64,000 nucleotides of DNA. It comes from Prevotella sp. (GTDB taxonomy: Bacteria > Bacteroidota > Bacteroidia > Bacteroidales > Bacteroidaceae). The DNA lies in NCBI GenBank assembly GCA_017847725.1, contig JAGAXW010000010.1, positions 1 to 64,000 of the forward strand. The letters are read 5' to 3'. The notes beneath the pieces were generated by a model. That model saw nothing but the letters and a program-made list of their open reading frames with translations. It ran no database searches and was not told the origin of the DNA. A program made the position numbers and the translations under genes. Of the stretch, positions 26,944-35,833 are shown one piece after another. How positions within the stretch are numbered: the stretch's first letter is position 1; every line of letters starts with the position of its first letter.

Positions 26944-29900
26944 AAAGAACAGCACTCTCCATCGCAGTCATGTGCCTTACGCTATTGGCACAAGGAACAA
27001 ACACCTCGAAGCCCTGGACCTTCTGGTACTGGATGTATGGAGCCGTCAGCGAGGAGGGCATCCGTGCCGACCTGCAGGCCATGAAGGATGTCGGACTGGG
27101 CGGCTGCTACCTGATGCCCATCCGCGGGGCTGCCGAGCGCCCCGAATATGGTGGGCAGGCTGATGCCCTGAGTGAAAACTTCTGGCGAATGGTAGACTGT
27201 GCGCTGGTACAGGCCGACTCGCTCGGCCTGGAGATGGGCATTCACGTCTGCGACGGCTTTGCACTGGCTGGCGGGCCCTGGATCAAGCCCGAAGAGTCCA
27301 TGCAGAAGATTGTCTTCTGCGACACGGTTGTCAACGGAGGGCGCCATCACTTCATGATGCAGAAGCCTCAGCACTATCAGGACTATTACCAAGACATTGC
27401 TGCCTACGCAATACCCGTCGGCAACTCCCCTGCCATACGTCAGGAGAAGATGACCTACTCTCCCAACGTCACCATCAATGCCAAAGGTGTCTACTGTGCC
27501 GATACTCCCTGCTGGCTACAATATGAGTTCAACGAACCCACGCTGGTACGGAATGTGGAGATAGAGCCCTCGGGTACCAACATCCAATGTCAGCGACTGC
27601 TCGTGAAGGCCTCTGACGACGGTGTCGTATTCTATCGGGTCAAGCAGTTGGTGCCGCCTCGCCAGGGATGGCAGAACACGGGGTTCAACACCACCTTCTC
27701 CATTCCGCCCACACGCGCCAGGTATTTCCGTTTCGAGTGGACCCCAGAGGGGACTGAGCCAGGTTCCGAAGACTTGGATGCTGCCAAGTGGAAAGCCGTG
27801 CTCCGACTGAAGAGCCTCAAGCTGGGCAGTTATCCGCTTATCGACAACTGGGAGGGCAAGGCAGGATACGTATGGCGCAAAGCCCCTGACACGCCGGAAG
27901 AAGACCTGGGAACAGACGATTTCCTGCGCCCGCAAGACATCATTGTCGCCCAGATGAAGGGCGACATGTTCACATGCCACTTGCCGGAAGGCCGGTGGCG
28001 TATTCTGCGCATGGGGCACACCTCTACCGGTCATACCAATGCCACGGCAGGCGGTGCCAAGGGACTGGAGTGCGACAAGTTCTCACACGAGGCTGTCGCA
28101 AAGCAGATTGACTCGTGGTTTGGCCTCTTCATGCAGCGCCCCAACCATCGCGCTGTCAAATACATGCACGTAGACTCCTGGGAGTGTGGCTCGCAGAACT
28201 GGAGCCCTACCTTTGCACAAGAGTTCGAACGCCGCCGGGGCTACGACATTTTGCCCCTCCTGCCCCTGTACGCCGGTGTACCGATGAAAGGCGGCGAAGA
28301 GGTGCTGCGCGACGTCCGAAAGACCATCAACGAACTGGTCAACGAAGTATTCTTCACCACGGCCGCCCGGAAAGCCCGGGAGTATGGCGTGCTGCTCTCT
28401 TCAGAGAGTGTAGCGCCCACCATGATGTCCGACGGCATCGAACATTATAAATATGTCGATATGCCCATGGGCGAATACTGGCTCAACTCGCCCACCCACG
28501 ACAAGCCTAACGACATGCTTGACGCCATCAGCGGCGCCCACGTCTACGGCAAGAACATCGTGCAGGCCGAAGGCTTCACGGAGGTGCGCGGCGTATGGGA
28601 CGAGACGCCGGCGATGGTCAAGCCCCTGCTGGACCGCAACTTTGCCTTGGGCATGAACCGCCTCTTCTTCCATGTCAACACCCACAACCCCTGGATGGAC
28701 CGCAAGCCCGGCATGACGCTCGACGGCATCGGCCTCTTCTTCCAGCGCGACCAGACGTGGTTCCCAGAAGCCAAGGCCTTCGTCGACTACATCACCCGCT
28801 GCCAGCAATACATGCAACGAGGAACACCCGTTGTCGACATTGCCGTCTATACGGGCGAGGAGATGCCTCGTCGCGCCCTAACGCCCGACCGCCTGGTTCC
28901 GATGCTGCCGGGACTCTTTGGCGCTGAGCGCATAGCTTCAGAACAAAAGCGCCTAGCCAACGTCGGCCAGCCGATGGAGGAATCACCTGTCGGCGTACGC
29001 CACTCCGCCAATATCCTCGACCTGAAAGACTGGATCAATCCCCTGCACGGCTACCACTATGACTCGATGAATCCGGACGGCCTTGCCTGCTGGGTTGCCA
29101 AATACGCAGCAGATCCGCAGCACGTCGTCATGCCTCCCTATCGCGTCCTCGTCATCCCGCAGGATGCAAAGGTGAGCCGTGAGACATGGCAGCGCATCGA
29201 CACCCTGAAGCGCAACGGCATCACCGTGATTACCGAGCCCTACCGCGCTGACACGCTGCCCGGCCTTCCTCCCGATGCCGTACTGCCTGAAGGCATCGCC
29301 TTCGCACACCGCAAGGACCACAGCACGCACTATTTCTTCCTGAGCAACCAGACCGACCGCGAGCAGACCTTCCAGGCCAAACTGCGCACGCGCGATGTGA
29401 CTTCGCTCATCAATCCCGTAACGGGAGAACTGCTGGATTTCCATCAGCACCGTGAAGGCGTGTACAGCTGTGTCGACATCACACTGCCGGCATACGGTTC
29501 GGTCATCGCAGGCTGTGGCCTGATGTTCCTCGACGCCTCTACGGTCAGCCAACAGCCCGACGCGGCCATGCCCATCGGCGAAAACCTGCGGTGGGAGATA
29601 TCCTTTGTGGAGAACCAGGAGCAGGTGAGCACCCGCCAACTGTTCGACTGGAGCCAGAGCAAGAACGACCGCATCCGTTACTACAGCGGACGTGCCCGCT
29701 ATTCCACCACCTTCCACGTGAAGAAGAAAGACATGGAACGACTGACGTGGCTGCAGCTGCCTGGCGTGAAGGACGTGGCCCACGTATGGCTCAACGGTCA
29801 CGACCTCGGAACAGTATGGACAGCCCCCTACATGGTGCCGCTCCAGAAACACCTGCGCAAGGGCAAGAACACGCTGGAGATAGACGTGGTGAACACCTGG

Positions 29901-30149
29901 CACAACGCACTGCGAGGTGCCGACTGCGGGAAAGCACCCTACGACGGCATCTGGACCAACGCCCGCTACCGCACGAAGGCACGGAGCAGCGAGAGCCATC
30001 CGAGCTCGCTTGGGAATGGCCGAGTCGCGACAGAAGCCGACGAAGTCAAGGGCGACGGCCTCCTGCCCGCCGGACTGCTGCAGACGCCCCTGCTGGTGAG
30101 AGACCGCCAGACCTTCTGGAAAGCATTAGAGAAAGTATTAAACAAGTAA
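26940..30149 (+). CDS. Glycoside hydrolase family 106, alpha-L-rhamnosidase-like
   Basis: The 1069-residue secreted protein (signal RTALSIAVMCLTLLAQG) begins its catalytic part with WTFWYWMYGAVSEEGIRADL and GLGGCYLMPIRG, the GH106 entry signature. YMHVDSWECGSQNW (Glu415) and EFERRRGYD are further family hallmarks, as is the QAEGFTEVRGVWDETP segment. A C-terminal galactose-binding-like domain (AHVWLNGHDLGTVW, NTLEIDVVNTWHN) follows near 940-1010. Characterised GH106 enzymes remove alpha-L-rhamnose from pectic rhamnogalacturonans. Glu versus Asp placement should be checked before calling it a rhamnosidase with certainty. ATGA overlap with the upstream GH2 and a 10-base gap to the esterase show one operon. 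Confidence 0.85.
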   Translation: MKRTALSIAVMCLTLLAQGTNTSKPWTFWYWMYGAVSEEGIRADLQAMKDVGLGGCYLMPIRGAAERPEYGGQADALSENFWRMVDCALVQADSLGLEMGIHVCDGFALAGGPWIKPEESMQKIVFCDTVVNGGRHHFMMQKPQHYQDYYQDIAAYAIPVGNSPAIRQEKMTYSPNVTINAKGVYCADTPCWLQYEFNEPTLVRNVEIEPSGTNIQCQRLLVKASDDGVVFYRVKQLVPPRQGWQNTGFNTTFSIPPTRARYFRFEWTPEGTEPGSEDLDAAKWKAVLRLKSLKLGSYPLIDNWEGKAGYVWRKAPDTPEEDLGTDDFLRPQDIIVAQMKGDMFTCHLPEGRWRILRMGHTSTGHTNATAGGAKGLECDKFSHEAVAKQIDSWFGLFMQRPNHRAVKYMHVDSWECGSQNWSPTFAQEFERRRGYDILPLLPLYAGVPMKGGEEVLRDVRKTINELVNEVFFTTAARKAREYGVLLSSESVAPTMMSDGIEHYKYVDMPMGEYWLNSPTHDKPNDMLDAISGAHVYGKNIVQAEGFTEVRGVWDETPAMVKPLLDRNFALGMNRLFFHVNTHNPWMDRKPGMTLDGIGLFFQRDQTWFPEAKAFVDYITRCQQYMQRGTPVVDIAVYTGEEMPRRALTPDRLVPMLPGLFGAERIASEQKRLANVGQPMEESPVGVRHSANILDLKDWINPLHGYHYDSMNPDGLACWVAKYAADPQHVVMPPYRVLVIPQDAKVSRETWQRIDTLKRNGITVITEPYRADTLPGLPPDAVLPEGIAFAHRKDHSTHYFFLSNQTDREQTFQAKLRTRDVTSLINPVTGELLDFHQHREGVYSCVDITLPAYGSVIAGCGLMFLDASTVSQQPDAAMPIGENLRWEISFVENQEQVSTRQLFDWSQSKNDRIRYYSGRARYSTTFHVKKKDMERLTWLQLPGVKDVAHVWLNGHDLGTVWTAPYMVPLQKHLRKGKNTLEIDVVNTWHNALRGADCGKAPYDGIWTNARYRTKARSSESHPSSLGNGRVATEADEVKGDGLLPAGLLQTPLLVRDRQTFWKALEKVLNK

Positions 30150-30159
30150 CAGCATATCT

Positions 30160-31617
30160 ATGAAAAGACTATTCACATGGCTGATGGCCATCGGTGCCGT
30201 CGCACTCATGCAGGCTAAGGTCCGCCTGCCTCAATTCTTCGCCGACAACATGGTGCTGCAGCAGCAGTCGAAATGTAACCTGTGGGGCTGGGCCAAGCCG
30301 GGACAGCAGGTAAGCGTCAGCACCTCGTGGGACAAGAAGACCTATATGGTGACAGCCCGTAAGGACGGACTCTTCAGTCTGACGGTGCAGACACCGGCAG
30401 CAGGAGGCCCCTACTTCATCGGCTTCAAAGACCAGGACTACGTGCAGCTGCAGAACGTGATGATTGGCGAGGTATGGATATGCTCCGGCCAGTCGAACAT
30501 GGAGATGCAGATGAAGGGCTTCAAGCAGCAGCCCGTCGAGGGAACGACAGAGGAACTGCTGCGCTGCAAGGACACACAGCTCAGACTGTTCACCGTGAAG
30601 CGCCACGCCTCGCTGACGCCCGTCGACGATGTGACGGGCCACTGGGACGAGGCCAACGCTGCCAGCGTGCGCGACTTCTCGGCCACAGCTTATTATTTCG
30701 GCAAGGCGCTGCGCTCCACGCTGGGTGTCCCCGTCGGCCTCATCGTCACCTCGTGGGGTGGTTCGGCCTGTGAGGCCTGGATGCAGGCCGACTGGCTCAA
30801 GGCCTTCCCCAAGGTCAACCAGCACGTCACGCAGCAGGATGTCGACAAGCTGAAGCAGCGCTGTCCTACCGCCCTCTACAACGGCCAGCTGAAGCCGCTG
30901 ATAGGCTACACGATGAAGGGCGCCATCTGGTATCAGGGCGAAGACAACATCCCCCGCTACGACTACTATGCCCCACTGCTGGCCCGCATGGTACAGGGAT
31001 GGCGCGAGGACTGGAAGCAGGGCGACTTCCCGTTCTACTACTGTCAGATAGCACCCTACGACTACTCCATCATCGGCTGGAAGGACTCGCAGATGCTGCG
31101 CGAACAGCAGCTCAAGGCAGAGACGCTGATTCCCAACGCCCGCATGGCCGTGCTGATGGACGCCGGCCTAGAGTATGGCATCCATCCGCGCAAGAAGCGG
31201 CAGGCCGGCGAGCGCCTGGCCCTCCTGGCACTGACCAACAGCTACGACGTCAAGGGACTGCCCGACTTTGCCGTATATAAAGAGATGACCATCCAAAACG
31301 ACACCTGCGTCATCGCCTTCGACCGCTCCAAGGAGTGGGTCTACTTCGAGCACGGCACTACGTCAAAGAACTTCGAGGTGGCCGGCAGCGACCGCGTGTT
31401 CCACCCCGCCACCAAGGTGTGGGTGAGCCGCAACCGCGTCTACGTGAAGTGCGACGCGGTGAAACGGCCCGCTGCCGTGCGCTATGCCTGGCACGACTGG
31501 GTGGAGGGCGACCTCATGCACGACGGTCTGCCCGTCTCGTCGTTCCGCACCGACAACTGGGACACGCCAGTTGCCAAGCCCAACGCCACTAAAGGAGATT
31601 ACAACAACCCCAGATAA
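30160..31617 (+). CDS. SGNH-type sialate O-acetylesterase-like carbohydrate esterase
   Basis: The 485-residue secreted enzyme (signal near 1-20, ending MQAKV) has the GDS-like block GEVWICSGQSNMEMQM with nucleophile Ser112, the WYQGEDN block, and the catalytic dyad Asp334/His342 in MDAGLEYGIHPRKK followed by GERLA. These are the landmarks of the sialate O-acetylesterase family, which in plant-degrading Bacteroidota commonly removes acetyl groups from pectic or hemicellulosic sugars rather than sialic acid. Being embedded between GH106 and GH2 genes in an operon supports a plant-glycan deacetylase acting before the glycosidases. Confidence 0.87.
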   Translation: MKRLFTWLMAIGAVALMQAKVRLPQFFADNMVLQQQSKCNLWGWAKPGQQVSVSTSWDKKTYMVTARKDGLFSLTVQTPAAGGPYFIGFKDQDYVQLQNVMIGEVWICSGQSNMEMQMKGFKQQPVEGTTEELLRCKDTQLRLFTVKRHASLTPVDDVTGHWDEANAASVRDFSATAYYFGKALRSTLGVPVGLIVTSWGGSACEAWMQADWLKAFPKVNQHVTQQDVDKLKQRCPTALYNGQLKPLIGYTMKGAIWYQGEDNIPRYDYYAPLLARMVQGWREDWKQGDFPFYYCQIAPYDYSIIGWKDSQMLREQQLKAETLIPNARMAVLMDAGLEYGIHPRKKRQAGERLALLALTNSYDVKGLPDFAVYKEMTIQNDTCVIAFDRSKEWVYFEHGTTSKNFEVAGSDRVFHPATKVWVSRNRVYVKCDAVKRPAAVRYAWHDWVEGDLMHDGLPVSSFRTDNWDTPVAKPNATKGDYNNPR

Positions 31618-31626
31618 CAAAGCCGT

Positions 31627-34194
31627 ATGACAAGAAAAACGATATTCACCCTACTCATCCTCACCATCACGCTCCCCGTGCTGTCACAACCTACCATGCA
31701 GGGAGAATCCGTGGCCGGCCTCTTCCCCCTGGAAGGCAGCGGCCGACAAGTATGGAACTTCAATGCCGGCTGGCGCTTCCACTTAGGCGACCTGGCGGGT
31801 GCTGAACAAAAGGCCTTCGACGACCAGTCGTGGGAGGTCGTCAGCACGCCACACACCGTCCAGCTCATGCCTGCCGAAGCCAGCGGCTGCCGAAACTATC
31901 AGGGAATAGCGTGGTATCGCAAGCACTTCCGCATACCGCAGGAGTGCCAGGGCAGAGACGTCACCCTCCACTTCGAGGCCATCATGGGCAAGCAGACGTT
32001 CTACGTCGACGGGCGCCAGGTGCAATACCATGAGGGCGGCTACCTGCCCGTCACCCTCCGTCTCACAGACCTCGGCTACAAAGCCGGCGACGAACTGGTC
32101 ATCGCCGTGAAGGCCGACAACAGCGACGACAAGACCTTTCCTCCCGGCAAGACACAGATGACGCTCGACTTTGCCTACCACGGCGGCATCTATCGCGACG
32201 TGTGGCTCATCGCCAAGCAGCAGGTGGCCATCACCGACGCCCTTGAGGCCGGCAAGGTGGCTGGCGGCGGCATCTTCGTACACTATGCCAACATCTCCGA
32301 AAAGAACGCCGACGTCTATGTCGACACCGAGATTAAGAACAGCGGCCGGCATGCGCGTACCGTCACGGTGGAGACCACGCTGCAGAAGACCATACGCACC
32401 AGGGTCACCCTGAAGCCCGGTCAGACGCACACGGTCTGCCAGCACTTCCGGGTCAGGAACCCCGTGCTATGGTCGCCCGAGAATCCCCATCTGTATCCAG
32501 TAGCCACACGCGTCATGGACGGACGGCAGTCGCTCGACGGCGGCATCACCCGCATCGGCATCCGCTCGTTCGAGTTCAAGGGCAGCGAGGGCTTCTGGCT
32601 CAACGGCCGTCACTATCCCCAGCTGGTGGGTGCCAACCGCCATCAGGACTTCGCCTATGTAGGCAACGCCCTGCCCAACTCGCAGCAGTGGCGCGACGCC
32701 AAACGGCTACGCGACGCCGGGTTCACCATCATCCGCACGGCCCACTATCCGCAAGACCCGTCGTTCATGGATGCCTGCGACGAGCTGGGGCTCTTCGTCA
32801 TCGTCGCCACCCCGGGCTGGCAGTTCTGGAACAAGATGGAGGGATGGGCCGACAAGGTGCAGCAGAACACGCGCCTCATCATCCGCCGCGACCGCAACCA
32901 CCCCTCGGTACTGATGTGGGAGCCCATCCTCAACGAGACGCGCTTCCCCGAGCAGTTTGCCCTCGACGCCCTGCAGATTACCAAAGACGAATATCCCTAC
33001 CCCTATCGCCCCGTGGCCGCTGCCGACGTCCACTCTGCCGGCGTGAAGGACCACTACGACGTGGTCTACGGATGGCCGGGCGACGACTTCAAGGCCGACA
33101 AGCCCCGACAGTGCATCTTCACCCGTGAGTTCGGCGAACTGGTAGACGACTGGTATGCCCACAACAACCTGAACCGTGCCTCCCGCTCGTGGGGCGAGCG
33201 GCCCATGCTGACACAGGCGCTCAGCCTCTTCCGCAGCACAGACGAGCTCTACCACACTACTGGACAGTTCATTGGCGGCTGCCAGTGGCATCCCTTCGAC
33301 CACCAGCGCGGCTACCACCCCGACCCCTACTGGGGCGGCATCTACGACGCCTTCCGCCAGCCTAAGACCGCCCTGCCCATGTTCCAGGCCACCCTGCCCG
33401 GCCATGCGCCCATGGTGTACATCGCCCACGAGATGACGCAGTTCTCTGAGAAGGACGTGACCGTCTTCTCCAACTGCGACAGCGTGCGGCTGACCCTGTA
33501 TGGCGGAGCGCACTGCTGGACGCTGCCTGTCGTCCGCGAGGCCGGCCACGCCCCCTCGCAGCCCGTCGTCTTCAAGGACGCCTGGGACTTCTTTGAGGCC
33601 CGCAGCTGGAGCTACACCAAGCGCAACTGGCAGAACGTGAAGATGGTGGCCGAAGGTATCGTGGGCGGCAAGGTGGTATGCCGTGAGGAGCGGATGCCCT
33701 CGCGCCGCAGCACCAAGTTGCGGCTGCGCGTCGACGACATGGGGCGTCAACTGGTGGCCGACGGTTCAGACTTCATCGTCGTCGTCTGTGAGGTCACCGA
33801 CGACCTGGGGCACGTGCGCCGGCTGGCCAAGGAATATATCACCTTCAGCATAGAGGGCGAGGGCGAAATCATTGGCGATGCCACCATCCATGCCAATCCG
33901 CGTGCCGTCGAATGGGGCAGCGCCCCCCTGCTGGTACGCTCCACGCGCAAGGCTGGCCGCATCAAGATACATGCCGAGGTGCAGTACCCCGGCACGCATG
34001 CGCCCACTCCGGCCGACCTGGAGATAGAGAGTATTCCCTATGCGGTGCCCATGTGCTACGACGACGCCATCACAACGGGCGGCAGCACCACCGTAAAGCG
34101 CCAAAAGAGCACCCCCACCCTGTCAGAGGCCGAGAAGGCCAAGATGCTGCAAGAGGTGGAGGCCCAACAGGCCGACTTCGGCATACAGAAATAA
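31627..34194 (+). CDS. Second secreted glycoside hydrolase family 2 enzyme
   Basis: This 855-residue protein has a signal (KTIFTLLILTITLPVLSQ), a GH2 sugar-binding domain (HFEAIMGKQTFYVDG), an Ig-like domain, and a barrel with acid/base Glu437 in WEPILNETRF and nucleophile Glu501 in FTREFGELVDDW. The C-terminal part adds further beta domains (VFSNCDSVRLTLYG; VCEVTDDLGHVRRLA). The acid/base context departs from the LacZ GNE pattern (LNE), so it belongs to another GH2 subfamily than the gene at 24079. It is the last gene of the plus-strand cluster and faces sufB, 18 bases away, without an obvious terminator. Confidence 0.87.
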   Translation: MTRKTIFTLLILTITLPVLSQPTMQGESVAGLFPLEGSGRQVWNFNAGWRFHLGDLAGAEQKAFDDQSWEVVSTPHTVQLMPAEASGCRNYQGIAWYRKHFRIPQECQGRDVTLHFEAIMGKQTFYVDGRQVQYHEGGYLPVTLRLTDLGYKAGDELVIAVKADNSDDKTFPPGKTQMTLDFAYHGGIYRDVWLIAKQQVAITDALEAGKVAGGGIFVHYANISEKNADVYVDTEIKNSGRHARTVTVETTLQKTIRTRVTLKPGQTHTVCQHFRVRNPVLWSPENPHLYPVATRVMDGRQSLDGGITRIGIRSFEFKGSEGFWLNGRHYPQLVGANRHQDFAYVGNALPNSQQWRDAKRLRDAGFTIIRTAHYPQDPSFMDACDELGLFVIVATPGWQFWNKMEGWADKVQQNTRLIIRRDRNHPSVLMWEPILNETRFPEQFALDALQITKDEYPYPYRPVAAADVHSAGVKDHYDVVYGWPGDDFKADKPRQCIFTREFGELVDDWYAHNNLNRASRSWGERPMLTQALSLFRSTDELYHTTGQFIGGCQWHPFDHQRGYHPDPYWGGIYDAFRQPKTALPMFQATLPGHAPMVYIAHEMTQFSEKDVTVFSNCDSVRLTLYGGAHCWTLPVVREAGHAPSQPVVFKDAWDFFEARSWSYTKRNWQNVKMVAEGIVGGKVVCREERMPSRRSTKLRLRVDDMGRQLVADGSDFIVVVCEVTDDLGHVRRLAKEYITFSIEGEGEIIGDATIHANPRAVEWGSAPLLVRSTRKAGRIKIHAEVQYPGTHAPTPADLEIESIPYAVPMCYDDAITTGGSTTVKRQKSTPTLSEAEKAKMLQEVEAQQADFGIQK

Positions 34195-34212
34195 AAGTAG
34201 CGTTATTGTCCC

Positions 34213-35664
34213 CTATCCTACCGTGCCCTCCAAGGAGACGCTGAGCAGCTTCTGAGCCTCGACGGCAAATTCCATCGGAAGCTTCTGCAGCACCTCCTTG
34301 GCGTAGCCGTTGACAATGAGCCCCACAGCCTGCTCGGTAGGAATACCGCGCTGGTTGCAGTAGAACAGCTGGTCTTCGGAAATCTTCGAAGTGGTAGCCT
34401 CGTGCTCGAAGACGGCCGTGTCGTTATGCACATCCATATAGGGAAAGGTATGGGCGCCGCAGTCGGACCCGAGCAATAGCGAGTCGCACGACGAATAGTT
34501 GCGGGCACCATCGGCCCCCGACGTGGCACGCACCAGTCCGCGGTAGGAATTCTGCGAGTGGCCCGCCGAGATACCCTTGGAGATGATGGTCGACTTGGTG
34601 TTCTTGCCCATGTGTATCATCTTCGTGCCGGTGTCGGCCTCCTGGTAGTTGTTGGTCACGGCCACCGAGTAGAACTCGGCCTGCGAGTTGTCGCCACGCA
34701 GTATGCACGAAGGGTACTTCCACGTGATGGCCGAGCCCGTCTCCACCTGCGTCCACGACAGCTTGGAGCCCACGCCCCTTAGGTCGCCTCGCTTGGTCAC
34801 GAGGTTCAGCACGCCGCCGCGCCCCTGCTCATCGCCGGGATACCAGTTCTGCACGGTCGAATACTTCACCTCGGCACGGTCCATGACCACAATCTCCACG
34901 ATGGCTGCATGCAGCTGGTTCTCGTCGCGCATCGGAGCCGTACAGCCCTCGAGGTACGAGACGTACGAGTCGTCGTCGGCCACGATGAGCGTGCGCTCAA
35001 ACTGGCCCGTATTGCGGGCGTTGATGCGGAAGTAGCTGCTCAGCTCCATAGGGCAGCGCACGCCCTTGGGTATGTAGACGAACGAGCCGTCGCTGAACAC
35101 CGCCGAGTTGAGCGCCGCATAGAAATTGTCGCGGTAGGGCACCACCGTTCCCAGATACTGCCGCACCAGTTCGCCATGCTCCTTGATGGCCTCGCCGATA
35201 GAGCAGAAGATGACGCCCTTCTCGCGCAGCTGCTCCTTGAAGGTGGTCTTCACCGAGACAGAGTCCATGATGGCGTCGACGGCCGTGTTGCCGCTCAGCG
35301 CCAGCCGCTCCTCCAAGGGAATGCCCAGCTTGTCGAACGTCTTCTCCAGTTCCGGGTCGATGCCCGTCGCCGACTCTGCGGCAGGTTTCTTCGCCGTCGG
35401 GTCTGCATAATAGGAGATGGCCTGATAGTCGACGGGCGGCACGTGTACGTGTCCCCACGTGGGTTCCTGCTGCTGCTTCCAATAGTCGAAAGCCTTCAGC
35501 CGGAAGTCGAGCATCCACTCGGGCTCCCCCTTTTTCTGCGAGATGAGGCGCACCACCTGCTCGTTCAGTCCGCGTTCTATGATTTCGGTATGTACGTCGG
35601 TGGTGAATCCGAATTCATACTTCTGCTCGGCCACCTGGCGCACGAATTGGTTCTTCTCTTGCAT
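34213..35664 (-). CDS. sufB: Fe-S cluster assembly scaffold SufB
   Basis: The 483-residue protein is a full SufB ([32 protein letters not shown]-like and [22 protein letters not shown] segments), the cytosolic scaffold on which SufBCD builds Fe-S clusters. An in-frame extension to 35724 would cross the promoter box, so the Met at 35664, matching usual SufB length, is used. SufC and SufD normally follow in the same operon, but here the next gene downstream is the convergent GH2, so they are not adjacent. Confidence 0.95.
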   Translation of the reverse strand: MQEKNQFVRQVAEQKYEFGFTTDVHTEIIERGLNEQVVRLISQKKGEPEWMLDFRLKAFDYWKQQQEPTWGHVHVPPVDYQAISYYADPTAKKPAAESATGIDPELEKTFDKLGIPLEERLALSGNTAVDAIMDSVSVKTTFKEQLREKGVIFCSIGEAIKEHGELVRQYLGTVVPYRDNFYAALNSAVFSDGSFVYIPKGVRCPMELSSYFRINARNTGQFERTLIVADDDSYVSYLEGCTAPMRDENQLHAAIVEIVVMDRAEVKYSTVQNWYPGDEQGRGGVLNLVTKRGDLRGVGSKLSWTQVETGSAITWKYPSCILRGDNSQAEFYSVAVTNNYQEADTGTKMIHMGKNTKSTIISKGISAGHSQNSYRGLVRATSGADGARNYSSCDSLLLGSDCGAHTFPYMDVHNDTAVFEHEATTSKISEDQLFYCNQRGIPTEQAVGLIVNGYAKEVLQKLPMEFAVEAQKLLSVSLEGTVG

Positions 35665-35684
35665 GGTTTTTCGATTGTCGGCTG

Positions 35685-35692
35685 CAAAGGTA
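35685..35692 (-). promoter_or_regulatory. -7 box of sufB
   Basis: TACCTTTG on the minus strand lies 20 bases before the sufB ATG. A possible -33 TTTG (complement of 35715-35718) is 22 bases further, slightly long. Confidence 0.6.
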
Positions 35693-35776
35693 CTCAAAAT
35701 TCTGCACATAATTGCAAAAAACATGAAAACATCTCAGATAGACGGCTTTTATTAACGGCATATTAAAAAAAACTTG

Positions 35777-35784
35777 TACCTTTG
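35777..35784 (+). promoter_or_regulatory. -7 box of the C10 protease
   Basis: TACCTTTG about 50 bases before ATG 35834; no -33 TTTG at the right distance. It forms a divergent pair with the sufB promoter, with the two -7 boxes about 85 bases apart. Confidence 0.55.
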
Positions 35785-35833
35785 TAGATAAAATGCGCAC
35801 AACAAAGGATTATGCCAACCCCTAAAAAATGAT

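Noticed and set aside
19332-34194. Complete polysaccharide utilisation locus with SusC/SusD
   Set aside because: No TonB-dependent SusC or SusD-like gene lies in the window, so the cluster cannot be called a full locus.
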